From: an uncultured Myxococcales bacterium
GTDB lineage: Bacteria > Myxococcota > Myxococcia > Myxococcales > Myxococcaceae
Direction of reading: 5' to 3'
NCBI GenBank assembly: GCA_903911905.1
Contig: CAIWFK010000877.1
Location: 1-42,610 of the forward strand
Length of the DNA: 42,610 nt
In this document: piece by piece, positions 25,613 to 34,375 of the stretch
How positions within the stretch are numbered: position 1 is the stretch's first letter
Layout: each line of letters opens with the position of its first letter
Notes under the pieces: model-generated
The model's input: only the letters and a program-made list of their open reading frames with translations
The model's database searches: none
Told to the model about the DNA's origin: nothing
Translations under genes and position numbers: made by a program

Positions 25613-26806
25613 ATGGCCGACGCGCGCGACGTCCAGCTCGCTGGGCTCGGCGCCGTCGTGGCCACCGTCTCGCTGGCCTTCGCCTTCACCCCGCCCGCCG
25701 CGCCCGTTCGCACCGACCTCACGCCCCTGGCCGCGGTGCGCGCTGCCAGCGGCGAGGTGAAGCGTCGGCCCGCCGCCATGCTCGGCTGGCAACGCCTGGC
25801 GCGCGACATGGGGGTCTTCGAGGGTGACGCGGTCTTCGTGCCTCCGGGCGCGGCGGCGACCCTGCACTTCGACGACGGCACCGAGCTCGACCTCGACGAG
25901 CGCTCGCTGGTGGTGGTGGAAGTGCCGAAGCAGGGCGTGCGCACCCTGCAGTTGCGGCAGGGCAGCGTGTCGGGTCGCGTGGGTGAGGTCACGCTCGACA
26001 TTCAGACCCCCAACGGCACCGCGCAGCTGGGCCGCTCGAGCGAGGCCCGCGTCGAGCTCGCCCAGGGCACGCTGGCGGTGGCGGTGAAGAAGGGCAGCGC
26101 CGCGGTCGCGCACCAGGGCTCGAAGACCACGCTGGCGCAGGGCCAGCGAGCGAGCGCGTCGCAGAACGGCGTGGTGGCCGAGAAGCCCTGGCCCGTCGAG
26201 CTGGGCGAGCCGGCGGCCAACCTGACCCGCGTCTTCAGCGGTGCGCCTCCGGCCTTGAGCCTCACCTGGTCGGGCGCGGTGAGCCCCGGCGCGCGGGTGC
26301 AGGTGGCCAGAGATCGCTTCTTCGCCTTCCTCGACCGCGACGTGCCGGCGGTGGGCGGCACGCTGACGCTCGAGCGCCCGGCGGTGGGCGTGAGCTGGTG
26401 GCGGGTGGTCGACGCCCAGGGCGGCGCGCTGTCGGAAGCGCGGCGCTTCGTGTTCTCGGAAGACGTGGCGCCGGTGACCATGCTGCCGCGCCAGGGTGAC
26501 GTGGTGCTCGCGCCCGAAGGCGGGGTGGTGGCCTTCGCGTGGACGCCGCTGGTGGGCGTCTCGAAGTACCGGCTCGAGCTCTCGCCTTCGCAGGGCTTCG
26601 AGCCGGTGACCCTGACCCACGACGTGACCCAGGCCGAGGCCCGGCTGCCGCTGGCACTGCCCGAGGGCACCTGGTTCTGGCGCGTACGGGTGGTCGACGA
26701 CCGCGACGCCTCGGCAAATTCGGCCATCGCCCGCTTCCGGCTCATTCACAAAGGCATTCCCGAGGCCCCCGAGCTCTACAACCCGGAGATCGAGGTCGGG
26801 CATTGA
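25613..26806 (+). CDS. FecR-domain protein with FN3-like repeats
   Basis: 397 residues. One hydrophobic segment at about 8-27 acts as a membrane anchor or signal. A FecR domain follows (about 42-180), with VFEGDAVFVPPGAAATLHF, ELDLDERSLVVV, LQLRQGSVSGRVG, IQTPNGTAQLG and a closing LAQGQRASAS. Two FN3-like beta domains follow (about 200-290 and 295-385), each with paired Trp/Arg strands such as WWRVVDAQG and WFWRVRVVDD. The FecR domain in classical systems passes a signal from an outer-membrane protein to a cytoplasmic partner. Here no sigma factor is next to it; kinase and receivers are. Its stop overlaps the next gene's TTG as TTGA. Confidence 0.88.
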   Translation: MADARDVQLAGLGAVVATVSLAFAFTPPAAPVRTDLTPLAAVRAASGEVKRRPAAMLGWQRLARDMGVFEGDAVFVPPGAAATLHFDDGTELDLDERSLVVVEVPKQGVRTLQLRQGSVSGRVGEVTLDIQTPNGTAQLGRSSEARVELAQGTLAVAVKKGSAAVAHQGSKTTLAQGQRASASQNGVVAEKPWPVELGEPAANLTRVFSGAPPALSLTWSGAVSPGARVQVARDRFFAFLDRDVPAVGGTLTLERPAVGVSWWRVVDAQGGALSEARRFVFSEDVAPVTMLPRQGDVVLAPEGGVVAFAWTPLVGVSKYRLELSPSQGFEPVTLTHDVTQAEARLPLALPEGTWFWRVRVVDDRDASANSAIARFRLIHKGIPEAPELYNPEIEVGH

Positions 26807-28917
26807 GTCGTCTCGCCCTCGTGCTCTGCCTGGTGGGCTCGGTCGCGCTCGCCCAGTCGGCGCGCATCGTGTTGCGGTGGAAGGAAGTGGCCGGCGCGAG
26901 CGCCTACGAGCTGCAGATTGCCCGCGACCCCGGCTTCGTCGAAGTGGTGCTGCAGACCCGCTCGACCACCGCCGGCTACCGCTGGGAAGAGCTGCCCAAG
27001 GTGACGCACTGGTTGCGCGTGCGGTCCATCGACGCCGAGGGTCGCGCGGGTGAATGGAGCCCGCCCCGCACCATCGCCGTCGACTCGGTGGTGCCCGAGG
27101 TGCTCAAGCCCGCCGAGGCAGGCACGGTGACCTGCGGCCAGGGGGTCGAGGTCGAGCTCGCCGCCTCGAAGTTGGTGAAGGACTACGAGCTGGAAGTCTC
27201 GCCGAGCGCCACCTTCGCCTCGGCGCGCGAAATGAAGCAGCCCGGGCCGGTCTTCTCGCTGGGCGTGCTGGGCCCCGGCCCCTGGTACGTGCGGGCGCGC
27301 GCGGTCGACCTGAAGGGCACGCGCTCGTCGGCGGGCCCGGTACGCAGCTTTTCGGTGCGGGTCAGCGCGCCGCGACTCAAGGCCGTCGCCGACCAGGTGC
27401 TCGGGGCGGGGCAGGTGCAGTTGGCGTGGGCGGAAGCCGCGTGTGCGTCGTCGTACCTGGTCGAGGCCACCAACGACGGTCGTGACCGGGTGTCGGTGGG
27501 CGCGAAGGACGCGGTGCTGGCCTTCAAGTCGAACGGCGCGGGCGAATACCGCTGGCGCGTGGCCGGCGTCGACGAGCACGGCACCTCGGGTGACTGGAGC
27601 ACCGAGGGCGTCTTTCACGTGAGGCTGCCGCCGCCCGTGCCGCGCCCCGAAGCGGTGGGCGCCACCCGCGCCGAGCTGTCGTGGGCGCCGGTGCCGACCG
27701 CCACCAGCTACAAGGTCGAGCTGCTCAACGACCAGAAGCCGCCCCGCCCGGTGGCGCAGGCCACCGTCACCACGCCGTCGTGGAAGAGCGGTGACCTGCC
27801 GTCGGGCTTCTATTCGTGGCGGGTGCAGGCCCGCGACGCGCGCGGCCACCTGTCGGCCTTCAGCGAGCCGCGCCGGTTCGAGCGCCGGGTGCTCCAGCCG
27901 CTCGCGGTGCCGGTGTTCGCCGAGCTGCCCGACCTCTTCGTCTCGCACCCCGAGGTCGACCTGGCGTGGAGCGCCAGCGCCCAGGCCACCAGCTACGAGG
28001 TCGAGCTCGACGGCACCCCCTTGCCCGCCGTGCCCACGAGCCACCTCACGCTCCCGCCCCTGGCCGACGGGGCGCACACCGTCCGGGTGCGGGCGCTCGC
28101 CCTGCCCGCCGGAGAGTCGCCATTCTCGCCGGCGCTGGCCTTCTTCGTGGGCGTGCCCGAGGCGGTCGACGTGGCGGTGCTGGTGGTGGGTGACGAGGTG
28201 CAGGTCACGCTGCTCGACGCGAAGGGGCGCGCGGTGACCTCGTCGACCCCCACCCTGACCATGAAGCAGAGCTGGCTGGGCACGCCCGCGCGCCGCGACG
28301 AGCGCTGGGTGGTGCGGTGGAGCGCGGTCAGCGACGACGACGTGCTGACCGTGGTGGACCGGAACTTCCGCGCCGAGCGACCGCTGCATCGGCCCCTGCC
28401 CACGCGCTTCTGGTGGTCGGCTGGCGTGGGCGGCGTGTTCAACGGTGGCGCGGAGGCCTCGCTCACCGGAACGCTGGCCGTGGGCTGGCGCACCCCGTAC
28501 TTCCGCCGCCGGCTGGGCGTCGAGCTGCGGGTGGGGGTGGCCCACGCCGCGGGCTCGCTGCCGCTGCCCGGGTTCCAGGTGGTGGGCTCGGCGTGGTTGC
28601 TGCCCGTCTCGCTGCTGGCCAACTGGCAACAACCGCTGGGCTCGTTCGTGGTGCGCGGCGCGGTGGGGCCCTCGGTGCAGGTGGCCTTGGTGTCGGTGAG
28701 CGGCGCCTCGACCACCGGGGCGCTGCCGGGGCTCGAGGCGGCGGTCTCGCTCTCGCGGCCGGTGGGACCGGGGCGACTCGAGCTCGAGGTCGGCTTCTCG
28801 TACGCGCGCCTCGACACCACCCTGGCGCGGCTCAATGCAGGCGGCGTCGCGCTGCGGTTGGGCTACGTTCTGGACTTCGAGCTCGGGGCCCTGGCCCGGG
28901 CGGGGGAGAGGTACTAG
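26803..28917 (+). CDS. FN3-repeat protein with C-terminal outer-membrane barrel
   Basis: 704 residues from TTG 26803, inside a TTGA overlap with the FecR gene. A Sec signal (LALVLCLVGSVALAQ) ends near residue 18. Four or five FN3-like repeats fill about 20-460; the recurring signature is LxW(x)nSYxVEL followed by YxWRVxAxDxxG. The last 200 residues (from about PTRFWWSAGVGGVFNGG) alternate Gly/aromatic strands and end LGYVLDFELG, which looks like an eight-stranded outer-membrane barrel. The design puts binding repeats on a barrel anchor. Beside FecR and kinase genes, it is a candidate surface-stress or ligand sensor. The barrel is inferred from strand patterns only. Confidence 0.8.
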   Translation: MSRLALVLCLVGSVALAQSARIVLRWKEVAGASAYELQIARDPGFVEVVLQTRSTTAGYRWEELPKVTHWLRVRSIDAEGRAGEWSPPRTIAVDSVVPEVLKPAEAGTVTCGQGVEVELAASKLVKDYELEVSPSATFASAREMKQPGPVFSLGVLGPGPWYVRARAVDLKGTRSSAGPVRSFSVRVSAPRLKAVADQVLGAGQVQLAWAEAACASSYLVEATNDGRDRVSVGAKDAVLAFKSNGAGEYRWRVAGVDEHGTSGDWSTEGVFHVRLPPPVPRPEAVGATRAELSWAPVPTATSYKVELLNDQKPPRPVAQATVTTPSWKSGDLPSGFYSWRVQARDARGHLSAFSEPRRFERRVLQPLAVPVFAELPDLFVSHPEVDLAWSASAQATSYEVELDGTPLPAVPTSHLTLPPLADGAHTVRVRALALPAGESPFSPALAFFVGVPEAVDVAVLVVGDEVQVTLLDAKGRAVTSSTPTLTMKQSWLGTPARRDERWVVRWSAVSDDDVLTVVDRNFRAERPLHRPLPTRFWWSAGVGGVFNGGAEASLTGTLAVGWRTPYFRRRLGVELRVGVAHAAGSLPLPGFQVVGSAWLLPVSLLANWQQPLGSFVVRGAVGPSVQVALVSVSGASTTGALPGLEAAVSLSRPVGPGRLELEVGFSYARLDTTLARLNAGGVALRLGYVLDFELGALARAGERY

Positions 28918-30732
28918 GTGCGCTGGTCGCTCCGTACACAAATCGTCGCGCTGGTGGGCCTGGTGCTCATGGTGGCGATGAGCCTCTACGTCACCTTCGC
29001 CACCCGGCTGGTGCGCGCCGACAAGGAAGCGACCGTCTACGACGTCAACGCGCTGGTGGCCGGCACGGTGGCCGAGCAGGTGCACCGTACCGTGGAAGGC
29101 GTGGCGGCGAAGCTGCGCTACTTCGGCGAGGAATACGAATCGACGCCGGGCGACGCCGAGCGCCGGGCGCGCACGCTCTTCCTGGCCGACGACGCGGTGC
29201 TCTCGCTCGAGGTGTTCAAGAAGAGCGAGGGCGGCTTCGAGCGCAGCTTCCTCTTCGTCGACCAGCAGCGCCTGGCCGCGTTGAACCTGACCGCCGACGA
29301 CCTCAGCGAGGCCCGAAAGGGGGCGCCGGCCCCGCTGGCGGCGGTGGCCACGGCCGGGGTGGTGCTGCTGAACGCCAGCCTCGCGCCCGACCTGGCGCTG
29401 GTGCGGGTGGCGGCGGCGACCACCGACGGCCGCGCCATCATCATCGCCGACCTCCGACCCGAATGGCTGCTGTCGGCCGTCTCGACCACCGGGCCGTACC
29501 GGGTCTTCCTGGTCGATCGCCTCGGCCGGGTGCTCGCACACCCCGAAGCGGCCCGCGTCATCTCGCACGAAGACCTGTCGAACAACCCGGTGGTCAAGGG
29601 CGCGCTCGAGGGCAAGGTGGCGCGCGGCGCGCTCGAATACGACACGGCGAAGGGGCCGCGGCTGGCCTCGTGGGCGCGGGTGGGTGACGGGCTGGGCGCG
29701 GTCATCGCCGAGGTGCCGCGCGACGAGGTCTTCCTGGCCACCACCGAGCTGTCTCGCCGCTCGCTGCTCTTCGCCCTGGGCGCGGTCGGCGCGGCCTTGA
29801 CCCTGGCGGTGCTGCTGGGGCGTCGCGTGACGCGGCCCCTGCGCGAGCTCGAGACGGTGATGGCCGACCTCTCGCGCGGCAACTTCGGCGTCGAGGTGCC
29901 GGTGGCGGGCCCGCGCGAGGTGCGGGAAGTCGGCTCGGCGCTCAACCAGATGAGCCGCGAACTGGTGCGGCGCAGCGACGAGCTGCAGCGAGCCAACGCG
30001 CAGTTGATGCAGAGCGAGAAGCTCTCGGCAGTCGGCGAGCTCGCCGCGTCGGTGGCGCACGAGGTGAAGAACCCCATGGTGGGCATCGTGGGGTTCGCGC
30101 AGTTGGGGCTCGAGTCGACCGACCCGGTCGAGCACCAGGAATACTTCAAGCTCATCGAGCAGGACGCGTTCCGCGCGAACAAGATTCTGCAGAACCTGCT
30201 CGAGTTCTCGCGGCCGCCCGAGGTCGAGTTCACGGTGCTGGGCATCAACGACGTGGTGGCGGGGGCGCTGCAGTTGTGCCGCCACCAACTGAGCATGAGC
30301 GGCGTGAAGATCGACACCGCGCTGGCCGACGGTCTGCCCGGCGTGCGCGCCAACTCGAACCAGCTTCGGCAGGTGCTGCTCAACCTGCTGCTCAACGCCG
30401 GCCAGGCGATGGAAGCGTCCGAGCTCAAGCGCATCACGGTGCGCACGCAACTGGTCGAGCGCAACGTCGAGCTGACCCTGGTCGACACCGGGCCGGGCGT
30501 GCCCGACGACATCAAGGCGCGGCTCTTCAAGCCCTTCTTCACCACCAAGAGCCGGGGCAAGGGCACGGGCCTGGGGCTGTCGGTGTCACGGTCCATCATC
30601 GAAGGCCACCGCGGGGCCATTCGCGTCGAGAGCAGGCCCGGTCAGGGAGCGACCTTCGTCATCACCCTGCCCGCCTTCGACCCGAGCGCGAAGACGGGCA
30701 CCAGCAACCCCGGTCTGCCGCCCGTTCAGTGA
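28918..30732 (+). CDS. Membrane sensor histidine kinase with HAMP
   Basis: 604 residues from a GTG directly after the previous stop. A first membrane helix at 8-28, an extracytoplasmic domain at about 30-278 of Cache/PAS-like character (GPYRVFLVDRLGRVLAHPE), a second helix at 283-301 and a HAMP linker (RRVTRPLRELETVMADLSRG) come before HisKA. Phospho-His381 lies in SVAHEVKNPMVGIVGF, the N-box is at Asn493 (NLLLNAGQAME), then DTGPGVPDD and GKGTGLGLSV. All catalytic boxes are intact. Architecture resembles NtrB/ZraS-type kinases. The two receivers at the head of this operon are the likely partners. The 3' end overlaps the convergent amidohydrolase gene by 7 bases. Confidence 0.94.
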   Translation: MRWSLRTQIVALVGLVLMVAMSLYVTFATRLVRADKEATVYDVNALVAGTVAEQVHRTVEGVAAKLRYFGEEYESTPGDAERRARTLFLADDAVLSLEVFKKSEGGFERSFLFVDQQRLAALNLTADDLSEARKGAPAPLAAVATAGVVLLNASLAPDLALVRVAAATTDGRAIIIADLRPEWLLSAVSTTGPYRVFLVDRLGRVLAHPEAARVISHEDLSNNPVVKGALEGKVARGALEYDTAKGPRLASWARVGDGLGAVIAEVPRDEVFLATTELSRRSLLFALGAVGAALTLAVLLGRRVTRPLRELETVMADLSRGNFGVEVPVAGPREVREVGSALNQMSRELVRRSDELQRANAQLMQSEKLSAVGELAASVAHEVKNPMVGIVGFAQLGLESTDPVEHQEYFKLIEQDAFRANKILQNLLEFSRPPEVEFTVLGINDVVAGALQLCRHQLSMSGVKIDTALADGLPGVRANSNQLRQVLLNLLLNAGQAMEASELKRITVRTQLVERNVELTLVDTGPGVPDDIKARLFKPFFTTKSRGKGTGLGLSVSRSIIEGHRGAIRVESRPGQGATFVITLPAFDPSAKTGTSNPGLPPVQ

Positions 30733-32135
30733 CGGGGGAGCGGGTGCCGGTCGAGCGCCACGCCTCGCTGCATCACCAGCACCAGCCGCGAGGTGGCGGC
30801 CACGTCTTCGAGCGGGTTGCCGTCGAGCAACACCAGGTCGGCGCGCTTGCCCGGCTCGATGGTGCCGAAGGACGCGTCGGGGCCGGCCATGAACTTCGCG
30901 GGCACCGAGGTCGCGCCCAGCAGAATGTCGGCGGTGGGCACGCCGGCTTCGTGCAGCAGCTTCATTTCGTCGAGGAAGGCGCCGCCGGGCAGACAGCCGA
31001 TGGACCCGCTGGCGTCGCTGCCCACGGCGATGGTGACGCCCGCTTCGACCAGCCGCCTGACGGCCTCGAGGCGCTGCGGCTTGTCGTGCTGCAGGCGGTG
31101 AATGAAGTCCATCAACGGTTGGGGCATCGACTGCTGGCGCGCCACCTCGGGGCTGAAGGGCGCCAGGGCGTCGGCGGGCTCGAGGCCCCGCTCGACGTCG
31201 GTGGGCGCGAAGCGGAACTCGGCGAGCTGCTCGATGCGGTCCCACACCACCAGCGTCGGCGCCACCACCACGTGACGCGCCTGAAGTTCGGCGGCGTCGG
31301 CCGGCGAGAGCGCGCCCAGGTGGATGCCGTGCATCAGCGCGTCGACGCCCGCGCGCGCGGCAGTCATCGCGTGCTCGGCGGAATCGGCGTGCGCCACCAC
31401 CTTCACGCCGCGGGCATGCGCCGCGCGAGCCACCGAGGCCAGCAGCTCGGGCGTGTACACCGGCGCGTCGAGCGGAACCTGCGCGATGGCCACCTTGACG
31501 TGGTGGGCGCCCGCCATCACCCGCGTGTCGACCGCGTGCTGGCCCTCGGCCTCGGTCCGAATCTGCTCGGCGAAGCGGCTTTCGACCAGCCGGTTCACCG
31601 GCCAGGGGAACAGCGTGCGCACCATGCTGGCGGGGTAGCTGTCCTTCGCGGTGATGATGGGGCCGGCGAAGGTGAAGTCGGGGCCCAGCCACGAGCCGCT
31701 CGCCGCGCGTCGCCGCAGCTCGAGCAGTTCGTCGAGCTCGCCGCCCACGTCCTGCGCGCTGGTGACGCCCGCCGCGAGCAAGGCCTGGCCGTTGTGGTCG
31801 GCGTCGGGCCAGGTGACCCGCCACGGCGGCGCCGGCGTGCCGGTGAGGTGGACGTGGAAGTCGACGTAGCCGGGCAACAGCGTGCGGCCGGCGCCTTCGA
31901 TGACCACGCCCTCGGGCAGGGGCGAACCGGTGGGGGCCAGTGATTCGATGAGGCCACCGCGCACCACCAAGTCCTGGTGCTCGAGCGCCTGGCGCGAGGT
32001 GGCGGGGAAGACGCGCACGTCGTGGAAGATGGTCACCGGCGGTGGAGCGGTCGGCCTGGTCACCAGCGCGGGGAAGACCTGTTTCGTCGGGCACGCACAC
32101 AACGCCAACACCAACGCCGGCCACGTCGATTTCAT
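30726..32135 (-). CDS. Amidohydrolase-family lipoprotein
   Basis: 469 residues. The signal MKSTWPALVLALCAC gives a lipobox with Cys15, so this metal hydrolase is extracytoplasmic. Metal-site motifs are in order: HxH in LPGYVDFHVHLTG, a likely carboxylated Lys in AHHVKVAIAQ, His in VVAHADS, His in ALMHGIHLG, and Asp in VGSDASGSIG. A final beta domain (IEPGKRADLVLLDGNPLED) is typical of the imidazolonepropionase/prolidase-like branch. The substrate may be a dipeptide or cyclic amide; it cannot be fixed. It follows the frameshifted zinc-ribbon gene by 28 bases and overlaps the convergent kinase gene by 7. Confidence 0.92.
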   Translation of the reverse strand: MKSTWPALVLALCACPTKQVFPALVTRPTAPPPVTIFHDVRVFPATSRQALEHQDLVVRGGLIESLAPTGSPLPEGVVIEGAGRTLLPGYVDFHVHLTGTPAPPWRVTWPDADHNGQALLAAGVTSAQDVGGELDELLELRRRAASGSWLGPDFTFAGPIITAKDSYPASMVRTLFPWPVNRLVESRFAEQIRTEAEGQHAVDTRVMAGAHHVKVAIAQVPLDAPVYTPELLASVARAAHARGVKVVAHADSAEHAMTAARAGVDALMHGIHLGALSPADAAELQARHVVVAPTLVVWDRIEQLAEFRFAPTDVERGLEPADALAPFSPEVARQQSMPQPLMDFIHRLQHDKPQRLEAVRRLVEAGVTIAVGSDASGSIGCLPGGAFLDEMKLLHEAGVPTADILLGATSVPAKFMAGPDASFGTIEPGKRADLVLLDGNPLEDVAATSRLVLVMQRGVALDRHPLPRH

Positions 32136-32163
32136 CGGCGCAGCGTAGCGCTGGAGTCGGGCC

Positions 32164-32806
32164 TCACGCAGCCAACGCGTGCAGCAACGCCCCGCCCAGG
32201 CACACCACCGGCACCAGCAATGGGCCGCCGGCCAACAGCAGCGCCATCGTGCCGCGGCCGTCTTCGCCACCTTCGCCGTACGGCCATCGACGGTCACCAG
32301 GCTGTCGGCACCGCAATACGGGCACCGGGCGACCAGCGCCCCGGCCGAGAGCGTCAGGGGTGCGCCACACGCACGGCACCCCCGCCCGCCGCCGTTCGTC
32401 GCGGGCTTCGCGGCGAGCTCGGTGCGCAACGCCTCGACCTTCTCGAGCCCGACCTGGGTCCTCCACGCGAGGGCGATGGGCACCACCGAGAAGACGTCGA
32501 GCACCAGGCCGACGCCAGCCTCGAGGCGCCGATGGCCAGCACCACCAGGGTGGCGATGCCGACGCCGTACCCGACCCACATCATCACCCGTTTCCAGGCG
32601 GGCTGCGGGGTGGCCACGTCACGCACCAGCGCGTCGAGGGCCTGGGCATCGGCCGTCGACAGTCGGCGGGCTTCGCGCAGGGCGCGATATTCGTCGGGCA
32701 GCGGTTGCGCCTGGCCACACGACGGGCACCGCACCTCGTCGGCTTCTCCGAGGGGAATGGGCGCGGCGCAGCCGGCACAGGTCAACGGCTTGAGGTCTTC
32801 GGCCAT
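32164..32806 (-). pseudogene. Zinc-ribbon membrane protein broken by two frameshifts
   Basis: One protein can be followed through three frames. Frame 1, from ATG 32806, has CAGCAAPIPLG with VRCPSCGQAQPLPDEY, then a membrane helix (VMMWVGYGVGIATLVVLAIG). Near 32525 coding continues in a second frame with VGLVLDVFSVVPIALAW and a second zinc ribbon (CRACGAPLT with ARCPYCGADSL). Near 32255 it moves to a third frame with MALLLAGGPLLVPVVCLGG and a stop at 32164. Each switch fits a single lost base. The intact product would have two zinc ribbons and three or so membrane helices, about 212 residues. Recent decay or a sequence error could explain it; function unknown. Confidence 0.75.
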
Positions 32807-32929
32807 GAAGCGAAAGTCTCACTCACCGCGCCTTCGAGACGACCCGACGAAGGCCTGCACCAGGTGTTTCCCCACCAGTACACGCCCAGGGGTCAGTCGC
32901 ACGCCTTCACCGGCACCGAAAGTGGGCCT

Positions 32930-33709
32930 TCAAGGACGGCCCCGACGAGCAGAACGTGACCGCGCCGCTGGCAGGCGGTTGTCCGGAGCCGACGGGTTGC
33001 TGCTTGCTCCCGCCGGCAGCAGCCTGGTGGCGTTCTCACCGACGCCGTCGGGGCGGGGCGTCGCGCGGGCCGGCGCCCATTCCCGCAGCGCGTACACGCT
33101 GAAGGTCACCGCGTACGCGCCGATGACGTCGATGGCGTAGTGCAGGTGCGCGAACGCCACGCACGCCATCACCACCGCGTGCGCCACGAGCATGGGCCAG
33201 CGCAGCCTGGGGAAGCGCCACACGTACAGCAGCAGCAGGAACGTGGTCGCGGTGTGCCCCGAGAAGAACAGGTCACGCGTCAGCGCCACCCGTGCGCCGC
33301 TGTCGCGATCGAAGAACCCCAGCGGCGTGGTCAGGTGCAGCCAGGCACTCCACCGCTGCTCGAAGCTCAAGGCCCCGTGCGCGCCCGAAATCGCCGGCAG
33401 GCCGGTGACCATGATGCACGCGCCGCGCGCCAGCGCCACCACGCCGCTGGTCACCATGTACCGGATGAAGCGATCGGCATCCCTGGCCAGCAGCCACAGC
33501 GCGATGGGCACGTAGGCCACCAGCCACACCAGGTAATTGTTCTGGTCGACCCACGCCACGTACGGCACCCGGTCGAGCAGCACGTCGGGCAAGGCAGCCG
33601 AGGGGCTGGGCCACGACTCGGCGTACAGCGCGCACCACACCATGACCGAGTAGCAGGCCACCCGGAAGGCGAGGCTTCCCACCACCCGAAGGGCCACGGA
33701 GCGCGTCAC
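32930..33709 (-). CDS. PAP2/sphingomyelin-synthase-like membrane protein
   Basis: 259 residues with about six hydrophobic segments. The active-site pattern is split as DLFFSGHTATTF and HLHYAIDVIGAY. The first has the SGHT of PAP2 phosphatases, and the HxxxxxD spacing of the second is that of the PAP2_C (sphingomyelin synthase-like) group, which transfers phospho-head groups between lipids. The substrate here is unknown. A GTG at 33709 is used; it lies 22 bases after ahpD, so it may be the last gene of the perR-ahpC-ahpD transcript. The last 45 residues are Arg/Pro/Ala-rich and probably disordered. Confidence 0.85.
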   Translation of the reverse strand: MTRSVALRVVGSLAFRVACYSVMVWCALYAESWPSPSAALPDVLLDRVPYVAWVDQNNYLVWLVAYVPIALWLLARDADRFIRYMVTSGVVALARGACIMVTGLPAISGAHGALSFEQRWSAWLHLTTPLGFFDRDSGARVALTRDLFFSGHTATTFLLLLYVWRFPRLRWPMLVAHAVVMACVAFAHLHYAIDVIGAYAVTFSVYALREWAPARATPRPDGVGENATRLLPAGASSNPSAPDNRLPAARSRSARRGRP

Positions 33710-33731
33710 GCGACCGCAGCCCTAGCACGGG

Positions 33732-34262
33732 TCAGGGCAGAATCGTCTCGAGTGCGATGGCCGCGGCGTTGACGGTGGCCGCGATGCGGGCCGCGTCGTG
33801 CACCTGCGCGGTGGACAGGCCACCGTCGATGACCACGCCCTCGTGCGAGCGAATGCAGCTCTCGCAGTTGTTGATGGCGCTGGCCGCCAGGCAGAAGAGC
33901 TCGAAGTCGACCTTGTTCGAGGCGACCTGGCTGATGCGCAACATGCGCAGGCGCGCGGGCAACTGCGAATAGTCCTCTTTGCCGACCAGGTGGCGGAACC
34001 GGTAGTACACGTTGTTCATGCCCATGAGGATGGCGGCGGCCTTCGCGTCGGCGAGCACCGCGTCTTCGATGCCGGCGGCCTTCGCGTCGGCCAGCATGGC
34101 GCGGGTGAGCGGCTCGTTGCGCGCGGTGTAAGCGCACGTCAGGGCCACGCCCCAGGTCTGCGCCGCGTTGAGCGGGCCGGGGGTGAGCACGTTCTGCAGG
34201 TTGATCTTGATGTCGCGGGCCTCGTCGGGGAGCAGCTCGCGCAGGGCGTTGATGGCTTCCAT
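33732..34262 (-). CDS. ahpD: Alkyl hydroperoxide reductase D (AhpD)
   Basis: 176 residues, the usual length. The catalytic site NNCESCIRSHE has Cys133, Cys136 and His140, and Glu121 stands upstream in VDFELF. These match E118, C130, C133 and H137 of Mycobacterium tuberculosis AhpD. AhpD reduces oxidised AhpC, using electrons passed through a lipoyl protein in the mycobacterial system. ATG 34262 is chosen over upstream codons because the family begins there. It lies 113 bases after ahpC, with a 12-bp stem between them that may lower its expression relative to ahpC. Confidence 0.95.
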   Translation of the reverse strand: MEAINALRELLPDEARDIKINLQNVLTPGPLNAAQTWGVALTCAYTARNEPLTRAMLADAKAAGIEDAVLADAKAAAILMGMNNVYYRFRHLVGKEDYSQLPARLRMLRISQVASNKVDFELFCLAASAINNCESCIRSHEGVVIDGGLSTAQVHDAARIAATVNAAAIALETILP

Positions 34263-34299
34263 GGTCGTCAGGTCTTTCTTGCTGCGGTCAGTCGATACA

Positions 34300-34342
34300 C
34301 GAAGGGCGTGGCGGCCAGCACAGGCCCGGACCACGCCCTTCG
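34300..34342. terminator. Stem-loop between ahpC and ahpD
   Basis: A perfect 12-bp inverted repeat, CGAAGGGCGTGG (34300-34311) and CCACGCCCTTCG (34331-34342), surrounds a 19-base loop, 33 bases after the ahpC stop. No T-tract follows. It may be a partial terminator or an mRNA 3' stabiliser that lets ahpC be made in excess of ahpD. Confidence 0.65.
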
Positions 34343-34375
34343 ACGTTCACTCGGTGTGGCGTTACGGCAGGGTCT

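Noticed and set aside
26776-30450. 1224-codon open frame antisense to the FN3 and kinase genes
   Set aside because: Very His/Arg/Gln-rich with no recognisable domain; the plus-strand genes are clear kinase and FN3 proteins.
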